Positions 26,015 to 35,184 of a stretch of 64,000 nt of DNA are shown piece by piece (within the stretch, counting starts at the first letter, position 1; the number at the start of each line of letters is the position of its first letter). A program made the position numbers and the translations under genes. The DNA is taken from positions 442,223 to 506,222 of the forward strand of contig CAZKYI010000002.1 of NCBI GenBank assembly GCA_964557005.1. Reading direction: 5' to 3'. A model generated the notes under the pieces. It had not been told where the DNA came from, ran no database searches, and was given only the letters and a program-made list of their open reading frames with translations. The stretch comes from JBECKS01 sp964557005. Lineage in GTDB: Bacteria; Pseudomonadota; Gammaproteobacteria; Pseudomonadales; JBECKS01.

Positions 26015-26998
26015 TTAAAAAGTTTCACCTTCAAATTGTTTATCGGCGTGATAGGAAGAACGCACCATCGCGCCACTGGCGACATGCTTGAATCCCATTT
26101 TGTTACCCACTTGTGCAAGGCGTTCAAATTCATTCGGGTGAATGTAGGCTTTCACTGCAAGATGATCACGGCTCGGTTGCAAGTATTGCCCGAGTGTCAG
26201 CATATCCACTTTATGTGCACGTAAATCTTCCATCACCGCTTCCACTTCTGCGGATTCTTCACCGAGACCCAACATTAAACCTGATTTGGTCGGTACGCTG
26301 CCACAAGCTGCTTTAAATTGTTCGAGCAAGTCGAGTGAGTAGTGATAGTCGGCACCCGGGCGTGCTTCCTGATACAGGCGTGGCACGGTTTCAAGATTGT
26401 GATTAAAAACATCGGGCGGTGAAGCAGCAAGAATTTTAACAGCAAGCTCCATGCGACCACGAAAATCCGGTGTCAGCACTTCAATTTGTGTGTATGGGGA
26501 TTGCATGCGAATGGCGTTGATGCAATTTGCGAAATGCTGCGCACCGCTGTCGGGCAGGTCATCTCTGTCAACCGAAGTCACTACCACATATTTCAAGCCC
26601 ATGATTTTTACCGATTCAGCCAGATGTTGCGGCTCTTCTGTGTCGAGTGGTTTTGGGCGGCCGTGTGCGACATCACAAAACGGGCAGCGCCTTGTGCAGA
26701 TGTCACCCATAATCATGAAAGTGGCAGTGCCGCTGTTGAAACATTCATTCAGGTTGGGGCAGGAAGCTTCTTCGCACACCGTGTGTAATTTTTGTTGGCG
26801 TAACAAACCCTTGATGCGGTCAACTTCCTTTGAACTGGACGGAATGCGTATGCGAATCCAGTCCGGTTTTCTGAGCAAGGTTTCGGTGGGTTCAATTTTG
26901 ACAGGAATGCGTTTGAGTTTGTCGGCACCGCGCAGTTTTATGCCGCGTTCGACAAATGCGCGTTTCTGATTTTTATCGCTTTGAACAGATTCAGTCAT
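26015..26998 (-). CDS. lipA: Lipoyl synthase LipA
   Basis: 327-residue radical SAM enzyme that inserts two sulfurs into protein-bound octanoyl chains to make lipoyl groups. The auxiliary cluster cysteines are in CEEASCPNLNEC and the radical SAM cluster is CTRRCPFC. The start overlaps the end of lipB by 8 bases, as expected for a coupled pair. Length and domain order are normal. Confidence 0.98.
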   Translation of the reverse strand: MTESVQSDKNQKRAFVERGIKLRGADKLKRIPVKIEPTETLLRKPDWIRIRIPSSSKEVDRIKGLLRQQKLHTVCEEASCPNLNECFNSGTATFMIMGDICTRRCPFCDVAHGRPKPLDTEEPQHLAESVKIMGLKYVVVTSVDRDDLPDSGAQHFANCINAIRMQSPYTQIEVLTPDFRGRMELAVKILAASPPDVFNHNLETVPRLYQEARPGADYHYSLDLLEQFKAACGSVPTKSGLMLGLGEESAEVEAVMEDLRAHKVDMLTLGQYLQPSRDHLAVKAYIHPNEFERLAQVGNKMGFKHVASGAMVRSSYHADKQFEGETF

Positions 26999-27647
26999 GG
27001 TATGTTTCCAGCTTTAAGCCAAGCTGTTCAGACAAATGCTGAATCAGGCGGTTTTCAATCCGGTTTTTATCAAGATTGGGTGTGAAATCACGCATCTGGC
27101 AAACCGCTTGCCCTTCATAACCACAAGGATTGATACCTTTGAAAGGGTCAAGATTCATATCGACGTTCAAGCTCAAGCCATGATAACTGCAAGCCTTGCG
27201 GATGCGTAAACCAAGCGCGGCTATCTTAGCATCATTTCCATTTGCACTGACATATACACCGGGTGCACTGGCTTTGGCGAACGCGGGAATGTCATAGTCT
27301 GCAAGCAGTTTGATGATGCTGTTTTCAATCGCACTCACCAGTGCTCTGGCACCAAACCCCAGGCGTTTTATATCCACCAATACATACACAATGCTTTGGC
27401 CCGGGCCGTGATAAGTTACCTGTCCACCGCGATCACTGTGCACCACGGGAATGTTCTGGCTGTTGAGAATGTGTTCTGTTTTGCCTGCCTGCCCAAGGGT
27501 ATAAACGGGCGGGTGTTCTACCAGCCAGAATTCATCGGCACTGGTTTTTGTGCGGGTATCGGTAAATTCGCGCATCGCTTGCCAACTGTGTTGGTAATCA
27601 ACCAGCCCCAGACGTTTAATGCGTGCAGGCGGAAGATGGGAAGTCAT
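26991..27647 (-). CDS. lipB: Octanoyl-[acyl-carrier-protein]:protein octanoyltransferase LipB
   Basis: 218-residue enzyme that moves octanoate from acyl-carrier protein to lipoate-dependent enzymes before LipA acts. The signature blocks HSDRGGQVTYHGPGQ and LNVDMNLDPFKGINPCGYEG are present; the Cys in NPCG is the acyl-enzyme residue and Lys of the IAALG loop region is conserved. It directly abuts ybeD and overlaps lipA. Confidence 0.97.
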   Translation of the reverse strand: MTSHLPPARIKRLGLVDYQHSWQAMREFTDTRTKTSADEFWLVEHPPVYTLGQAGKTEHILNSQNIPVVHSDRGGQVTYHGPGQSIVYVLVDIKRLGFGARALVSAIENSIIKLLADYDIPAFAKASAPGVYVSANGNDAKIAALGLRIRKACSYHGLSLNVDMNLDPFKGINPCGYEGQAVCQMRDFTPNLDKNRIENRLIQHLSEQLGLKLETYHD

Positions 27648-27929
27648 CTAGATGACAAAGCGAATGTCATCACCATGCTGCTGATGGTGAGCCAGTTCGG
27701 CAAACAAGGCATCAATCTGGGCTTTATTGTGAAATTCGACGGTAGCGGTGAGTGAAATATATTTTCCGGTTTTGCTACTCACTTCGCACAAATCAGCGCC
27801 CGTGTAATCGGGCACATGCTGTTGAATAATTTTTAATGTCAGAGGTTTCAGGGTGGCACGTGCAGGCCCCATGATTTTAATGGGCAGGCAGCAAGGAAAT
27901 TGCCATTGATAGTCAGTGGTCTGGTTCAC
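27648..27929 (-). CDS. ybeD: YbeD family (DUF493) protein
   Basis: About 93 residues of the small YbeD family, a ferredoxin-like fold with possible ACT-like regulatory use. The start WQFPCCLPIKIMG and the end AHHQQHGDDIRFVI match the family pattern. The function is not established; it is nearly always beside dacA and lipB, as here. I prefer the GTG at 27929, with GGAT upstream. A TTG at 27941 would overlap the dacA stop. Confidence 0.88.
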   Translation of the reverse strand: MNQTTDYQWQFPCCLPIKIMGPARATLKPLTLKIIQQHVPDYTGADLCEVSSKTGKYISLTATVEFHNKAQIDALFAELAHHQQHGDDIRFVI

Positions 27930-27933
27930 AAAT

Positions 27934-29088
27934 TTATCCAAGCAAACTGGCGAAGAACAGTTTTATAAAGTCGATGAGTTGTTTGAAAATACCGCCTTTG
28001 TTTTCGCTGCTCAGTGCCACCAGATCCTGTTGTGAAATAATCTCGCCGTTCAGGCTGATTTTCAGTGTGCCGAGTTTATCGCCCTGTTGTACAGGTGCCT
28101 TGATGTAGGCATTCACATCTATATCTGCGCGCAGATTTCTTTTGCTTCCGCGAGGAATGGTAATCAACATATCTTTTGCAAGCCCTAATGCAATGGCATC
28201 GTTTTCACCCATCCACAATTTTTGTTCACTTATCGAAGTGCCTGCCTGATACAACTCTGCGGTTTCAAAAAACCGAAAACCGTAGGTCAGTAATTTTTTG
28301 CTTTCATTTGAACGCGCGCGATCACTGACAGTGCCCATCACCACGCTAATCAGGCGTGTGTTGTTTTGTTCCGCAGAAGCCACCAGACAATAACCGGCTG
28401 CTTCAGTGTGACCGGTTTTCAAGCCGTCAACCGGCATTTCGCCAAAAATCAAGCCGTTACGGTTATCCTGTTTGATGCCGTTGTAGGTGAAAGTTTTTTG
28501 CGAATACAGGCGATAATGTTCAGGGTGTTCGTAGATAATCGCTTTTGCAAGCAAGGCCAAATCATTGGCCGTAGTGAGATGTTCAGGATCAGGAAGTCCG
28601 GTCGCATTTTTGAAATGGGTGTTATTCATGCCCAGTTCCAGCGCATATTTATTCATTAAATCCGCGAAGGAATTTTCATCGCCTGCAACGTATTCAGCGA
28701 GTGCAATACTCGCATCATTACCCGATTGAATAATCACGCCTTTTAACAAATCCAGAATACTCACTTCGGTACTTTCACGAATAAACATGCGTGAACCTTC
28801 TGCTTTCCATGCCTTGATGCTGATAGTCGCCTTGTCCTGCTCAGAGATATTTCCCTTTTCAATTTCGTGGGTAACGATGTAACTGGTCATCATCTTGGTG
28901 AGGCTGGCGGGGTGCATTTTTTCGTCAGCATTAAAGGAGGTAATTACTGTTCCGGTGCGCGCATCCATCAACAGATAGGCAGTCGCTTCAATTTTGGGTG
29001 GTTCAGGAATCAGCGTCGATGCAGAAAGTGGCAGCGAAACACTGAGGAAGAGCGAAGCAGCGAGGCTAAAGTGGGCAAGTAAACGCAT
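27934..29088 (-). CDS. dacA: D-alanyl-D-alanine carboxypeptidase (PBP5/6 type)
   Basis: 384-residue periplasmic penicillin-binding protein that removes the terminal D-Ala of peptidoglycan stem peptides. It has a signal peptide (cut near LSAS), the active-site motifs SLTK, SGN and KTGH in order, a C-terminal beta domain, and an amphipathic C-terminal helix (FKQLIDFIKLFFASLL) that holds it on the inner membrane. The ATG at 29088 has AAGGA about 7 bases upstream; an ATG at 29106 is less likely. It overlaps or abuts ybeD. Confidence 0.96.
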   Translation of the reverse strand: MRLLAHFSLAASLFLSVSLPLSASTLIPEPPKIEATAYLLMDARTGTVITSFNADEKMHPASLTKMMTSYIVTHEIEKGNISEQDKATISIKAWKAEGSRMFIRESTEVSILDLLKGVIIQSGNDASIALAEYVAGDENSFADLMNKYALELGMNNTHFKNATGLPDPEHLTTANDLALLAKAIIYEHPEHYRLYSQKTFTYNGIKQDNRNGLIFGEMPVDGLKTGHTEAAGYCLVASAEQNNTRLISVVMGTVSDRARSNESKKLLTYGFRFFETAELYQAGTSISEQKLWMGENDAIALGLAKDMLITIPRGSKRNLRADIDVNAYIKAPVQQGDKLGTLKISLNGEIISQQDLVALSSENKGGIFKQLIDFIKLFFASLLG

Positions 29089-29173
29089 AAGGTATCCTTC
29101 AGGCATGACAGTGTGCGCCTATTATAGGCAGCTCAACAAAATATGTAAGGCACATCCGTGCAGCACGAATGAA

Positions 29174-30007
29174 TCAGTAGGACTCACTGACCAGAAAAAA
29201 GTTCTGGAAATGATTTTCCATTAAACTTTTTTGCACCTGTTCCAGTTGTTGGTAGGAAGCCAAAGGTCCAACACGCACTTTATACAGGAACTGGTTTTTC
29301 TTTCCTGTTTTGAGCACTGCAACCGTGTGTTCAGGCAAGATGTTGACCAGACGTGCTTGCATATCGTAAGCGGTGTTTTGATTGGCATACACACCGACCT
29401 GCAAATAATTCTTTTTGTGTTCAGGAAAATCTTTTCTGTCCAGCACAGCTTTGCTGGTTGCGAGATTGTCAGCCGGTTTGCTCATAAAAGGCGGCAGTGT
29501 TTCGATGCGAACCCTTGCAGTGCCCTTGTGGTGCATGTCGATACGCTGTGCAGCGGCGTAGCTCAAATCAATAATGCGACCTTCCTTGAAAGGCCCCCGA
29601 TCATTCACGCGTACCAGTACCTGTTTGTGATTCTCAAGATTGGTGACCAACACATAAGAAGGCAGAGGCAGCGTTTTATGTGCAGCAGTCATGGTGTACA
29701 TATCGTAGGCTTCGCGTGTTGATGTGAGTTCGCCATGAAATTTGGTGCCATACCACGAAGCAATACCTTCCTGTGTGAAATCGGCATTGCTGTCGAGTAC
29801 TTCATAGCTTTCGCCCAGTACATAATAGGGGCTGTGGTTACCATAACGCGCCCACACTTCCTGCTTCGGTACAGCATTTTGAACGTGGCTTAAATCAATC
29901 GGTTCCGAAGGCCCTGCATCGTGCTTGCCCGCAGAAACACTTACACGGGTATTCGAACAGGAAGCCAGTATCAGTACATAACAAAACAGTAACAGCAGTC
30001 GTTGCAT
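29174..30007 (-). CDS. rlpA: Septal ring lytic transglycosylase RlpA
   Basis: 277-residue lipoprotein with lipobox LASC (Cys17). A double-psi beta-barrel domain (GIASWYGTKFHGELTS ... VRVNDRGPF ... DLSYAAAQRI) carries the catalytic Asp of family members, and a C-terminal SPOR domain (NYLQVGVYANQNTAYD onward) binds denuded septal glycan. It cuts peptidoglycan strands during separation. It lies 5 bases after mltB. Confidence 0.95.
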   Translation of the reverse strand: MQRLLLLFCYVLILASCSNTRVSVSAGKHDAGPSEPIDLSHVQNAVPKQEVWARYGNHSPYYVLGESYEVLDSNADFTQEGIASWYGTKFHGELTSTREAYDMYTMTAAHKTLPLPSYVLVTNLENHKQVLVRVNDRGPFKEGRIIDLSYAAAQRIDMHHKGTARVRIETLPPFMSKPADNLATSKAVLDRKDFPEHKKNYLQVGVYANQNTAYDMQARLVNILPEHTVAVLKTGKKNQFLYKVRVGPLASYQQLEQVQKSLMENHFQNFFLVSESY

Positions 30008-30012
30008 GAAGT

Positions 30013-31026
30013 TTAGTAGGCGCCGAAATTAACCTGGGCTTTGATGAGTTGGCTGAGTTGAAAAACCGACATCGCATACAGTCGGCTGTGGTTGTAGCGC
30101 GTGATTACATAAAAATTTTCCATGCACAGCCAGTACTCATCACCTTGTGCACCATCGAGTTTGTAACCGCTGGCTTTGGCATTTTTATCTACAGCATCCT
30201 GTGGTATCAGCCCGGCTTTTTCAAAATCCCTGATTTTGTGGACAGGTTTCAAGCCTGCTATATCAACAATTTCAGCGAGCTTTTCTGCATGGTGGTGTGC
30301 CGCATCGATAAAGGCTCTGCTGGCAACGGGCTCACCCGCTTTCCAGCCATGTTTATGAAAGTAGTTGGCAACACTACCAATGGCATCCACCGGATCGTTG
30401 ATGAGGTCTATTTTGCCGTCCTGATTAAAATCCACCGCATAGTGGCGATAACTGGAGGGAATAAACTGGCCATAGCCCATCGCACCCGCATAAGAGCCCT
30501 TGGTGTTTTCTATATCGATACCCGCGTATTCCTCAAGCAATAAAAATTGTTCCAGTTCCTTGTAGAAAAACGCCGAGCGCGGTGGATAGTCAAAACCCAG
30601 CGTCGCCAACGCATCAATCACACGATAAGCTCCTTTATGCTGACCATAACGTGTTTCAACACCGATGATGGCGACAATAATTTCTGGCGGCACATTAAAT
30701 TGTCGCGATGCTTTTAATAAAGTGTCCTGATGTTCGTGCCAGAATTTAACGCCGCCTTCAACACGTTTCTGGTTAACGAAAATGCTGCGATATTCCGCCC
30801 AGGTAAGGGTGCGTTCAGCAGGGCGAGCAATGGCTTCCAGAATACTTTTTTGCTGGCTGACCTCTGAAAAGATTTTTATCAGCCTTTGCTCGGACAATTT
30901 GCCCTTGCCATCGAGGTTTTGAACCAGTTGTTTGAATTCAGGGCGCTCCAGATAATCCTGTGCGAATATTATGTTAGATAAAAAAAGCGTAATTGATAAA
31001 GCAAGCAGAGAGAAAGTTTTTTTCAT
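30013..31026 (-). CDS. mltB: Lytic murein transglycosylase B
   Basis: 337 residues with an N-terminal signal peptide (cut near IFA) and no lipobox cysteine, so probably soluble periplasmic. The SLT-type blocks IIGVETRYGQHKGAYRVIDAL (catalytic Glu in GVET) and GAMGYGQFIPSSYRHYAVDFNQDG are intact. It cleaves glycan strands to 1,6-anhydro products. It lies 16 bases downstream of rodA in the elongation series. Confidence 0.95.
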   Translation of the reverse strand: MKKTFSLLALSITLFLSNIIFAQDYLERPEFKQLVQNLDGKGKLSEQRLIKIFSEVSQQKSILEAIARPAERTLTWAEYRSIFVNQKRVEGGVKFWHEHQDTLLKASRQFNVPPEIIVAIIGVETRYGQHKGAYRVIDALATLGFDYPPRSAFFYKELEQFLLLEEYAGIDIENTKGSYAGAMGYGQFIPSSYRHYAVDFNQDGKIDLINDPVDAIGSVANYFHKHGWKAGEPVASRAFIDAAHHHAEKLAEIVDIAGLKPVHKIRDFEKAGLIPQDAVDKNAKASGYKLDGAQGDEYWLCMENFYVITRYNHSRLYAMSVFQLSQLIKAQVNFGAY

Positions 31027-31042
31027 AAATTCAGACTAGTTG

Positions 31043-32191
31043 TTAGTTGGATAACCAGGTTTTATGTGAATGAATCGACATCAGTAAACCAAAGCCGATA
31101 AACAGGCTGACCAGCGATGTTCCGCCGACACTCACCAATGGCAGGGGCATACCTACAACAGGCAGTATGCCGCTCACCATACCAATGTTTACAAAAACGT
31201 AAACAAAAAAAGTTAAGGTAATACTGCCTGCCAGCAGGCGATTGTAGGTATTCTGCGCTTCAAGGCTGATTTGTATGCCTCTTGCCACAACACCCAGATA
31301 AAAAATCAACAGAAACAGTACACCCACAAATCCGAATTCTTCTGCCAGCACCGCAATAATAAAATCGGTTGAGCTCTCTGGCAGGAAATCCAGATGTGAC
31401 TGGGTTCCAGACAACCAGCCCTTGCCAGTAAAACCGCCTGAGCCAATGGCGGTTTTGGATTGAATGATATTCCAGCCACTGCCATGTGGATCGAGTTCAG
31501 GATTCAAAAAGGTGAGCACTCTTTGTTTCTGGTAATCGTGCATGTAGAACATCCACAACAAAGGCAGGGCAATCAGGGCAGAGGCAATAAAACTGAAAAT
31601 AATGCGCAGGCGAATACCTGCAAGGAACAGCACAAACAAACCCGAAGAAGCAATTAAAATCGAAGTGCCCAGGTCGGGTTGAGCAGCAATCATTGCAGTT
31701 GGAAGCAAAATCAGCAGCAGCGTGACATAAACATATTTGGCTTTTGGGGGGAGCACACGCTCAGCCAGATACCAGCTAATCATCATCGGCATGAAAATTT
31801 TCATAAATTCTGAAGGTTGAAAACGCGGCAAGCCTGGAATGCCAATCCAGCGCTGCGCACCTTTTGCATCGCTGCCAAACATCAGTACCGACAATAACAA
31901 CAATACGCCAATGATGTATAACAGGGGGGACAACCTTTGATAAAAACGGGGTGGAAGTTGTGCAACAACCAACATCACCACAAAGGAGAGCAGGATTTTT
32001 TTTATTTGTGAGGACAGGGCGGTATAACTTTGATCGGCTGCGCTAAACAGCACCAGCAGGCCATAGCAACACAGAATGGTGAGCAGCACGAACATCAACC
32101 AGTCAACATGCAGCAAACGCAAAAAAGAAAAGCGTGATGGCCTGTTGTCATGGAAGCCTGAAAAGTTTCTTTGAAAATCCCGATTGGCCAT
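31043..32191 (-). CDS. rodA: Peptidoglycan glycosyltransferase RodA (MrdB)
   Basis: 382-residue SEDS family polymerase with about ten membrane segments that extends glycan chains during rod growth together with PBP2. The conserved blocks FQPSEFMKI, AQPDLGTSIL, KTAIGSGGFTGKGW and FLPESSTDFIIAVLAEEFGF are clear. It is 17 bases after mrdA on the same strand. Confidence 0.97.
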   Translation of the reverse strand: MANRDFQRNFSGFHDNRPSRFSFLRLLHVDWLMFVLLTILCCYGLLVLFSAADQSYTALSSQIKKILLSFVVMLVVAQLPPRFYQRLSPLLYIIGVLLLLSVLMFGSDAKGAQRWIGIPGLPRFQPSEFMKIFMPMMISWYLAERVLPPKAKYVYVTLLLILLPTAMIAAQPDLGTSILIASSGLFVLFLAGIRLRIIFSFIASALIALPLLWMFYMHDYQKQRVLTFLNPELDPHGSGWNIIQSKTAIGSGGFTGKGWLSGTQSHLDFLPESSTDFIIAVLAEEFGFVGVLFLLIFYLGVVARGIQISLEAQNTYNRLLAGSITLTFFVYVFVNIGMVSGILPVVGMPLPLVSVGGTSLVSLFIGFGLLMSIHSHKTWLSN

Positions 32192-32208
32192 AGCGAATTC
32201 TTGTCAGT

Positions 32209-34053
32209 TTATTTCAACAAATAGGCATCGAAAATTTTCCGAGCCAAAGGTGCAGCGGCTGAACTGCCACTGCCGCCATTTTCAACAATCACGGCGATTG
32301 CAATTTGGGGATTATCAGCCGGTGCAAAGCCGATAAACAAACCATGATCACGATGGCGCAAGGCCACTTCTTTTTCATCATACTCTTCGCCCTGCGCAAT
32401 GCCCTTCACCTGTGCCGTACCGGTTTTTCCCGCAATTCGATATTTTGCGGTGCGCCCACTTGAGAAAGCGGTGCCATGAGGATAGTGCATCACTTTTTCC
32501 ATAGAGCGAAACATGTGTTCCCAGTTTTCCTGCTCAGTCAGTTTAATTGAGCCTCTGCTTTCCTGTATGGGTGAAATCTGTACCTGATGACTGTCTTCAA
32601 TACTTCTAACCAAACGCGGAACAATCTTCACACCTTTATTTGCCAGTATGGCAGTGGAAACAGCGAGTTGCAGCGGTGTTGCGAGCATATAACCTTGACC
32701 AATGCCTGCAATCAGGGTTTCGCCAGGATACCAGTGTACGCGTTGGGTTCGGCGTTTCCATTCTCTGGAAGGGAGCAAACCTGCCACTTCCGGGCCAATG
32801 TCGATTCCGGTTCTCACACCAAAACCAAAAGGCTGCATAAAATTGTGAATGTTATCGATACCCAACTGCAACGCGAGATCATAAAAAAACACATCACAAC
32901 TTTGGTAAATGGCTTTATCGAGATTCACTTCACCGTGTCCTTCACGTTTCCAGTCGCGATACAGTCGCTCTTCGCTGTCGAGTTTGTACCAGCCCGGATC
33001 AGAAATTTTTTTCCACCAGAATGTTTTTTTATGCTCCAGACCGGCAAGCCCGACAATCGGTTTAATGGTTGAGCCAGGTGGGTAGCGGCCTTGAATACTG
33101 CGGTTGAACAGAGGTTGGTCGGGTGAATCACGCAGTTCGCTATAATCTTTCTGGCTGATGCCTGTAACAAACAGATTAGGGTCGAAACCAGGGCGACTCA
33201 CAAAGGCGAGAATGCCGCCAGTTTTCGGTTCAATGGCAATAATGGAGCCACGTCGGTCACCGAGCAATTCACCTGCCAGCTTTTGTAATTTAAAATCCAG
33301 ATGCAGGTTAAGATTATGTCCGGGTTCAGGCAGTTGTTCTTCAAGCGTGCGAAGAATTCTTCCATGTGCATCGGTTTCCACTTTTTGTAAACCGGTTCTA
33401 CCATGCAGCGCGGTTTCATAATATTTTTCCAGTCCGGTTTTACCAATGTAATGGCTGCCTTTGTAATTTCCCGGCTCTTCGAGATTGGCCAGTTCTTCCT
33501 GATTGATGCGGCCAACATAGCCAATACTGTGTGAAAAAATATCCTGAAAAGGATAATGGCGAATCAGCTCACCCTCGACTACCACGCTTGGAAAACGATG
33601 GCGACTGGCTGCCAGAATCGCAAGTTCTTCTTCAGTGAGTGATGCTCTCAGAAAAACCGGATCAAAAGGTCTGCGATATTGTTTGATGCGTTTTCGGAAG
33701 GAATCAATCTGGTCGTCGGTGATGGTGACGAGCATGGATAATTGTTCAAGCGTGGCTTCCATGTCGCGTGTATGTTCAACCAGAATGGCAAGAGAAAAGT
33801 CGGCCTTGTTACTGGCGAGTAATACACCATGACGATCATAAATAAGCCCGCGAATCGGCGGCAAGGGCATTACCTGAATGCGGTTTTTATCAGAAGCGGT
33901 GCGATAATGTTCAAACTGCAACACTTGCAGAAAAAACATGCGTGACAGCAACAGCAGAATCAGAAAGGCAACCGTCACAAAGGCAAACACAATGCGATTG
34001 CGGAAAATCAGTTGTTCCAGATGATGATTTTTAAGGGTTGCCCACGCCTTCAT
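32209..34053 (-). CDS. mrdA: Penicillin-binding protein 2 (MrdA)
   Basis: 614-residue transpeptidase of the elongasome. It has a short cytoplasmic tail, one membrane segment (about 20-42), a dimerisation domain (PIRGLIYDRHG), and a transpeptidase domain with the nucleophile Ser328 in PPGSTIKP, the SxD-type motif QSCD and KTGTAQ. Length and order are normal. It starts 3 bases after the stop of the phosphoesterase gene, an unusual upstream partner; rlmH or rsfS are common there. Confidence 0.97.
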   Translation of the reverse strand: MKAWATLKNHHLEQLIFRNRIVFAFVTVAFLILLLLSRMFFLQVLQFEHYRTASDKNRIQVMPLPPIRGLIYDRHGVLLASNKADFSLAILVEHTRDMEATLEQLSMLVTITDDQIDSFRKRIKQYRRPFDPVFLRASLTEEELAILAASRHRFPSVVVEGELIRHYPFQDIFSHSIGYVGRINQEELANLEEPGNYKGSHYIGKTGLEKYYETALHGRTGLQKVETDAHGRILRTLEEQLPEPGHNLNLHLDFKLQKLAGELLGDRRGSIIAIEPKTGGILAFVSRPGFDPNLFVTGISQKDYSELRDSPDQPLFNRSIQGRYPPGSTIKPIVGLAGLEHKKTFWWKKISDPGWYKLDSEERLYRDWKREGHGEVNLDKAIYQSCDVFFYDLALQLGIDNIHNFMQPFGFGVRTGIDIGPEVAGLLPSREWKRRTQRVHWYPGETLIAGIGQGYMLATPLQLAVSTAILANKGVKIVPRLVRSIEDSHQVQISPIQESRGSIKLTEQENWEHMFRSMEKVMHYPHGTAFSSGRTAKYRIAGKTGTAQVKGIAQGEEYDEKEVALRHRDHGLFIGFAPADNPQIAIAVIVENGGSGSSAAAPLARKIFDAYLLK

Positions 34054-34056
34054 GTA

Positions 34057-35184
34057 TTAAAATAACCGCTGTGAATACGCTCGACTCAGGCGATTATTTG
34101 CAGGTTCAAACGTGAACACATCGGCAGTGATTTCACCGCCTTGTCTGAATACCAGTTCGATATATCCCAATGCTTCCTGCGAGAAAAGCGTGTCGCTGCC
34201 ATGACAGGCAGGATCAGTGTGTGAACCTGAGCCGCTCACCAGCACGTAATCGACATTCTGGCTGCCATACAGTATTTGCAGATTGTGATCATGCCCTGCA
34301 GCAAAAATAACCTTGCGATTGTCAGGAATCACGCTGTGAATTTTTTCTATGTAGGCAGCGTATTCTTTTGCATTGATGTCTTGCCCCCATGAAATGCCAT
34401 TACGTCTGAAAAAGTTGATGATCGCATGGCCAAAGTAATCCTGCTGATAACAACCACCGTGTGGGCCATGTGTTGCAATCGGATGGTGCGCAAAAAGAAT
34501 CAATGGTTTTTGTGCATCGGCGAGTTTCATGGAACCTTCAAGCAGATCATAGGCCTGTTTTTGTTTTTCTTCAGTTGCGAACATCAAGGCATGGCTGTCG
34601 AGAAAAATCATGGTGTAGTAGAGATGCTCCTGTATCGAAACCAGTTTCATGCCCTTGTTATCACTGGGTAGCAGGTAGCTGTTGGTGCCACACAGTTCAA
34701 TGTAGGTTTTTTGTTTGAGCATCAGTTTCATGTCGGGGTCCTTGTGATAATCCCAGTCATGGTTGCCTGGCACAAAGTAGGCGACGTTATTGCTGTGTCT
34801 GGCAACATCGAGTTGTACGTCGAGACGTTGGGATTCCGTACTGCCGTTTTCACATTGGGTGTTGTCACTTTGAAACCCTTTCTGATAAAGATTGTCTCCC
34901 AGAAATACAATCGGTTCTTCAGTGTCCTTGAGCTTTTTAAGGCGCGTGGTAATCGCTTTAAGCGTACTGAGTCCAGGTTCAATATTGGATTTACCCGCAT
35001 CGCCGATTAAAACCAGCCGATGTACCACAGGATTGCTGGATTGAATGTGCTGGATTTTTCCGTCCTGATAAAACACAGGTTGCTGCTTCGCAATATAGGG
35101 TTTGGTGTGGCTTTCGATTTTGGTTTCACATGCCCATAACAAAAAGCCCGACAGTAAAATCAGAATTCGTGGAAGCGTAAACAT
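34057..35184 (-). CDS. Metallophosphoesterase lipoprotein
   Basis: 375-residue predicted lipoprotein: a hydrophobic leader ending in LWAC (Cys19). The calcineurin-like phosphoesterase motifs run in order as GDAG, GDNLY, GNHDW, AHHP and GHDHNLQ, so the two-metal site is complete. It would hydrolyse a phosphoester in the periplasm, as purple acid phosphatase relatives do; the substrate is unknown. Its ATG overlaps the stop of the sugar dehydrogenase gene (TAATG), and mrdA starts 3 bases after its own stop. The tight spacing suggests one transcript with the cell-shape genes. Confidence 0.88.
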   Translation of the reverse strand: MFTLPRILILLSGFLLWACETKIESHTKPYIAKQQPVFYQDGKIQHIQSSNPVVHRLVLIGDAGKSNIEPGLSTLKAITTRLKKLKDTEEPIVFLGDNLYQKGFQSDNTQCENGSTESQRLDVQLDVARHSNNVAYFVPGNHDWDYHKDPDMKLMLKQKTYIELCGTNSYLLPSDNKGMKLVSIQEHLYYTMIFLDSHALMFATEEKQKQAYDLLEGSMKLADAQKPLILFAHHPIATHGPHGGCYQQDYFGHAIINFFRRNGISWGQDINAKEYAAYIEKIHSVIPDNRKVIFAAGHDHNLQILYGSQNVDYVLVSGSGSHTDPACHGSDTLFSQEALGYIELVFRQGGEITADVFTFEPANNRLSRAYSQRLF